DNA from: Diospyros lotus
Taxonomy: Eukaryota; Streptophyta; Magnoliopsida; Ericales; Ebenaceae
DNA length: 64,000 nucleotides
Direction: 5' to 3'
Assembly (NCBI RefSeq): GCF_014633365.1
Contig: NC_068347.1
Span: forward strand, 14,041,655 to 14,105,654
The notes beneath the pieces are model-generated. The model was not told the origin of the DNA and ran no database searches. It worked only from the letters and a program-made list of their open reading frames with translations. Made by a program: the position numbers and the translations under genes. Every line of letters begins with the position of its first letter. Position 1 is the first letter of the stretch. This document shows positions 61,568 to 64,000 of this stretch, piece after piece.

Positions 61568-64000
61568 AATGGCCTGAAAGGCCATAATCTCTTTAAGAAG
61601 CTAGTTGTGGAGAGTCACCTCCACATAGCTAGTTAGCAAGATGAGATCTCGTTCGTCGACGAAATTGACCAGACAAATCGCTCCACTAACTAAGAATGAC
61701 CATGCACACCACCCGTAGAATCAAGAAAGAGCTCTTAGTAGAATCAAGAAAGAGCTCTTAGTTGTAGTTAAGAGGTTGGAGAGAGAAGCTCTTAGCTGGG
61801 TGGGGAATCTCCTTACACGATTGCCACTTGCTCTGCTAGTTCTCCTTCTACTCAGTTGTTCTTGGTGGATTAACCACACTTAGTGATTCAACCATGGTGG
61901 GATAATGGATTGGTTGCCTCAAATTAGTGATTTTTACTGCATTAAAGATATTATTCTCGATATATTTGAAGTTTAAAACTTTAAATTTCAAATTTTGGCT
62001 TTTCCCATTGCTAAGACTTTTGAATTTAAACAAGCGGTCAAGCGATTTCTGTGAGGATCGGAGTTTCTCTTGTGTGATTTTTGGTTCAAATTCAACTTTT
62101 TTACAGTTCTGATCAAAGAGGAAAACAGATTCAAATGTTTAAACTAACCGGTAAGGGATTCGCCTCTTGCCTAGTGACAATTTGAATTTTGATTCGATCC
62201 CAGAAGGTGAATAATTAAGTCTCATATGCCATAATATGGGAAAGAAGAAAATAAAAAATTCTTCAATGTCGAGCTTAGCAGTGGTCAAAGCTACGAAGGC
62301 TAACCTGAGTCAGCCTCGAAATCCGAGATTAATGTTGGCTCTCAGTTTCGACAACGAAGGCCTAAATCTAAAATCATCATTTTAAGTCTCCAACAACAAA
62401 GAGGCGTCTGCTCCAAGTGTCTCACAATCCCTGAGGGATAAAGAGACTGACTCAAAAATCTCTCTAGACAATCAACATGTTACCAGACCCAAAGGAAATG
62501 CTGAGGTCAAGGAGAAAACTCCTGGGATCAGTTTGTTCAAAGATATTAGATAACAACAACAACAAGGCTAAGTCCTGAAAGCCTACAAAAGCCAGGGTAA
62601 CAGGGTGGTCCTTGAGGCCCAAGATGTTAATGATGTAGAAAAGGCCTGGGGTTTTTGTTTGGGGGGATTCTTTGCTGGTAAGTTCCTAGGCAATACAACT
62701 TTTCTCACGCTTTGCGACTCTTGGAAGGTAAAGTATCAATACCTAACCCATTCAGTGGATGGCTTGTATTTAAGTTTGAAGATGAGGCGGCTAGAGATGA
62801 GGTTCTGCTAAAAGGCTCATATTTTGTCTTCAGTCTACCTCTTATGTTGAAAAAGATGTTGCCTTGCTTTGATTTCGAAGATGAGATGACAAGCACATTG
62901 CTGATGTGGGTAACTTTACCAGGCCTTTCATTATCTTGCTAGAACCCCATCACTCTAGGGAAGATCGCATCAATGATCAGCAAGCCCATCACATCGGACA
63001 AGTTCACGGTCACTAAGGAGTGGATTTCTTTTGCTAGAATTTTCGTAGTGATCAATGCTTCAAAAGAGCTCACCCTTGCCAGAATGCAGAGAAGGGGAGC
63101 CCAAGAAGGTCGAGGAAGAAGTTTCCTTGGTGAGGGAGTCGGGGACTATTTCTCAAAGTGCGATCCCACCAAAGGCCTCGGAAGCCCGGACTCGATTCTT
63201 GATCATCATGGCCCTTTGGAGGCTTAGGTGGAGGGCTCTGGTCCTTTGGTATGCCCAACGGAGAGCCAGTCTGAGGGGCTTAATTATTCATTACTGGTCC
63301 TGACATTGAAGAATATTTGATTCTCTTCTTTGTCTTATTATGGCAGGTGGGACTTGATTATTAACCTACTGGATCAATTCAAATTTCAAATTGTTACCAG
63401 CCGACAGGTGAATCCCTTACCGGTTAGTATAATCATTTGAATTTGATTTTTTCTTGGATCAGAACTGTAAAAAGGCTGAATCTGAACCAAAAATTGCACA
63501 AGAGAAGCTCCGATCCTAATAGAAATCTCTTGATCGCTCGATGAAATTTAAAAGTCACAGCAATGGAAAAAACTAAAATTTAAAATTTGAAGTTTTAAAT
63601 TTCAAATCTGCCGTGAATAATACCTCAATTGCAACAGAAATAACTGATTTCAGGCCCCAATCCACTATCCCACTATAGTTAAATCATCAAGTGAGGTTAA
63701 TGCACCGAGAACATTAGAGCAGAAGGAGAACTAGCAGAGCAAGAGGCAGTCACGTAAGGAGATTTCCCACCCAGCCGAGAGTTTCTTTCTCTAACATCTT
63801 AACTACGATTGAGATCTCTTTCTTTATTCTACTAAGAGTTTTTTCTTCATTCTATAAGTGGTGTGCATGATCATTCTTAGTTGGTGGAGCGATTTGTCTG
63901 ATTAATTCCGTTAACGAACGAGACAGCCTGCTAACTAACTATGTGGAGGTAACCCTTCAGAGCTAACTTCTTATAGGGACTATAGCCTTTTAGGCCATGG
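61568..64000. mobile_element. Element with about 0.65-kb inverted repeats, running off the window
   Basis: The left arm (61,568-about 62,240) pairs with the complement of about 63,335-64,000. Anchors: ACCTCCACATAGCTAGTTAG with 63,930-63,950; GACAAATCGCTCCACyAACTAAGAATGA with 63,868-63,895; GCTGGGTGGGrAATCTCCTTAC with 63,755-63,778; AACCGGTAAGGGATTC with 63,412-63,427. Divergence by eye is about 15-20 percent. The arms still pair at position 64,000, so the true end lies outside. Between the arms is a decayed DUF4283 frame. Long inverted ends suggest a MULE-like or foldback element; no transposase is present. Confidence 0.75.
62236..63227 (+). pseudogene. DUF4283-domain (plant LINE ORF1-like) remnant
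   Basis: From ATG 62,236 a frame reads MGKKKIKNSSMSSLAVVKAT and stops at about 62,385; it resumes with EKTPGISLFKDIR. The DUF4283 domain follows: DVEKAWGFCLGGFFAGKFLG and LCDSWKVKYQ (62,632-62,745), a frameshift, then SGWLVFKFEDEAARDEVLLK, SYFVFSLPLMLKKMLPCFDF and WVTLPGLSLSC (62,752-62,941), a TAG, and KPITSDKFTVTKEWISFARI (62,976-63,035). DUF4283 is the N-terminal domain of the gag-like ORF1 of plant LINEs and of related genomic genes. Breaks: at least two stops and one frameshift. The part after 63,085 is not recognised and no zinc knuckle is seen. It is enclosed by inverted repeats, unlike an ordinary LINE insertion. Confidence 0.8.

Overview
The window reads as nuclear DNA of a flowering plant, probably a eudicot. 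Genes are intron-rich with GT-AG splice sites, the background is very AT-rich, and most of the sequence is transposon debris typical of plants: Ty3/gypsy Tat-type and large-LTR elements, Ty1/copia pieces, CACTA, hAT, Tourist-like and MULE-like MITEs, and a tRNA-derived SINE. The species cannot be told from this sequence. All calls come from reading the sequence and from remembered families; no database search was run.

Layout. 1-2,313: degraded Ty3/gypsy RNase H (- strand) and LTR-like pieces. 2,317-2,510: a Tourist-like MITE. 5,240-5,800: a broken gene for a small membrane protein. About 6,850-12,869: the left arm of a large inverted duplication. It carries the five 3' exons of an FKBP43-like immunophilin gene (- strand) and part of a hAT element. 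12,870-17,138: the 3' part of a Tat-lineage retrotransposon with integrase remnant, antisense extra ORF, polypurine tract and 389-bp LTR. 17,749-24,042: an RPA70/DUF223-like pseudogene (- strand) whose first exon is split by a 2.69-kb solo LTR. 25,195-32,921: AT-rich direct repeats, a hairpin MITE, a 3.4-kb solo LTR and copia debris. 32,925-35,304: a DNA element with long terminal inverted repeats.

35,520-42,163: the one gene that looks intact, an FKBP43-type peptidyl-prolyl isomerase with 14 exons (about 702 codons), an N-terminal nucleoplasmin-like domain and a C-terminal FKBP domain. A hAT element sits in its ninth intron. The 3' half of this gene, its downstream flank and most of the hAT element form the right arm (about 39,240-53,190), which mirrors the left arm. 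The right arm is interrupted by a 7.36-kb CACTA element. 55,193-55,444 is the first coding exon of a UP3-like stress-response A/B-barrel protein. 58,057-60,485 is another solo LTR. About 61,568 to the window end is an element with roughly 0.65-kb inverted repeats around a DUF4283 (plant LINE ORF1) remnant.

The main story is structural. A hAT element entered an FKBP43 intron; the 3' half of the gene plus the transposon was then copied in inverted orientation about 26 kb away; each arm later took its own insertions, and the other arm serves as the empty site (SINE and MITE on the left; CACTA, copia piece and a 124-bp tandem duplication on the right). Three solo LTRs with perfect 5-bp target duplications show repeated LTR-LTR recombination. 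No CRISPR array, rRNA gene, functional tRNA gene or bacterial-type system is visible.
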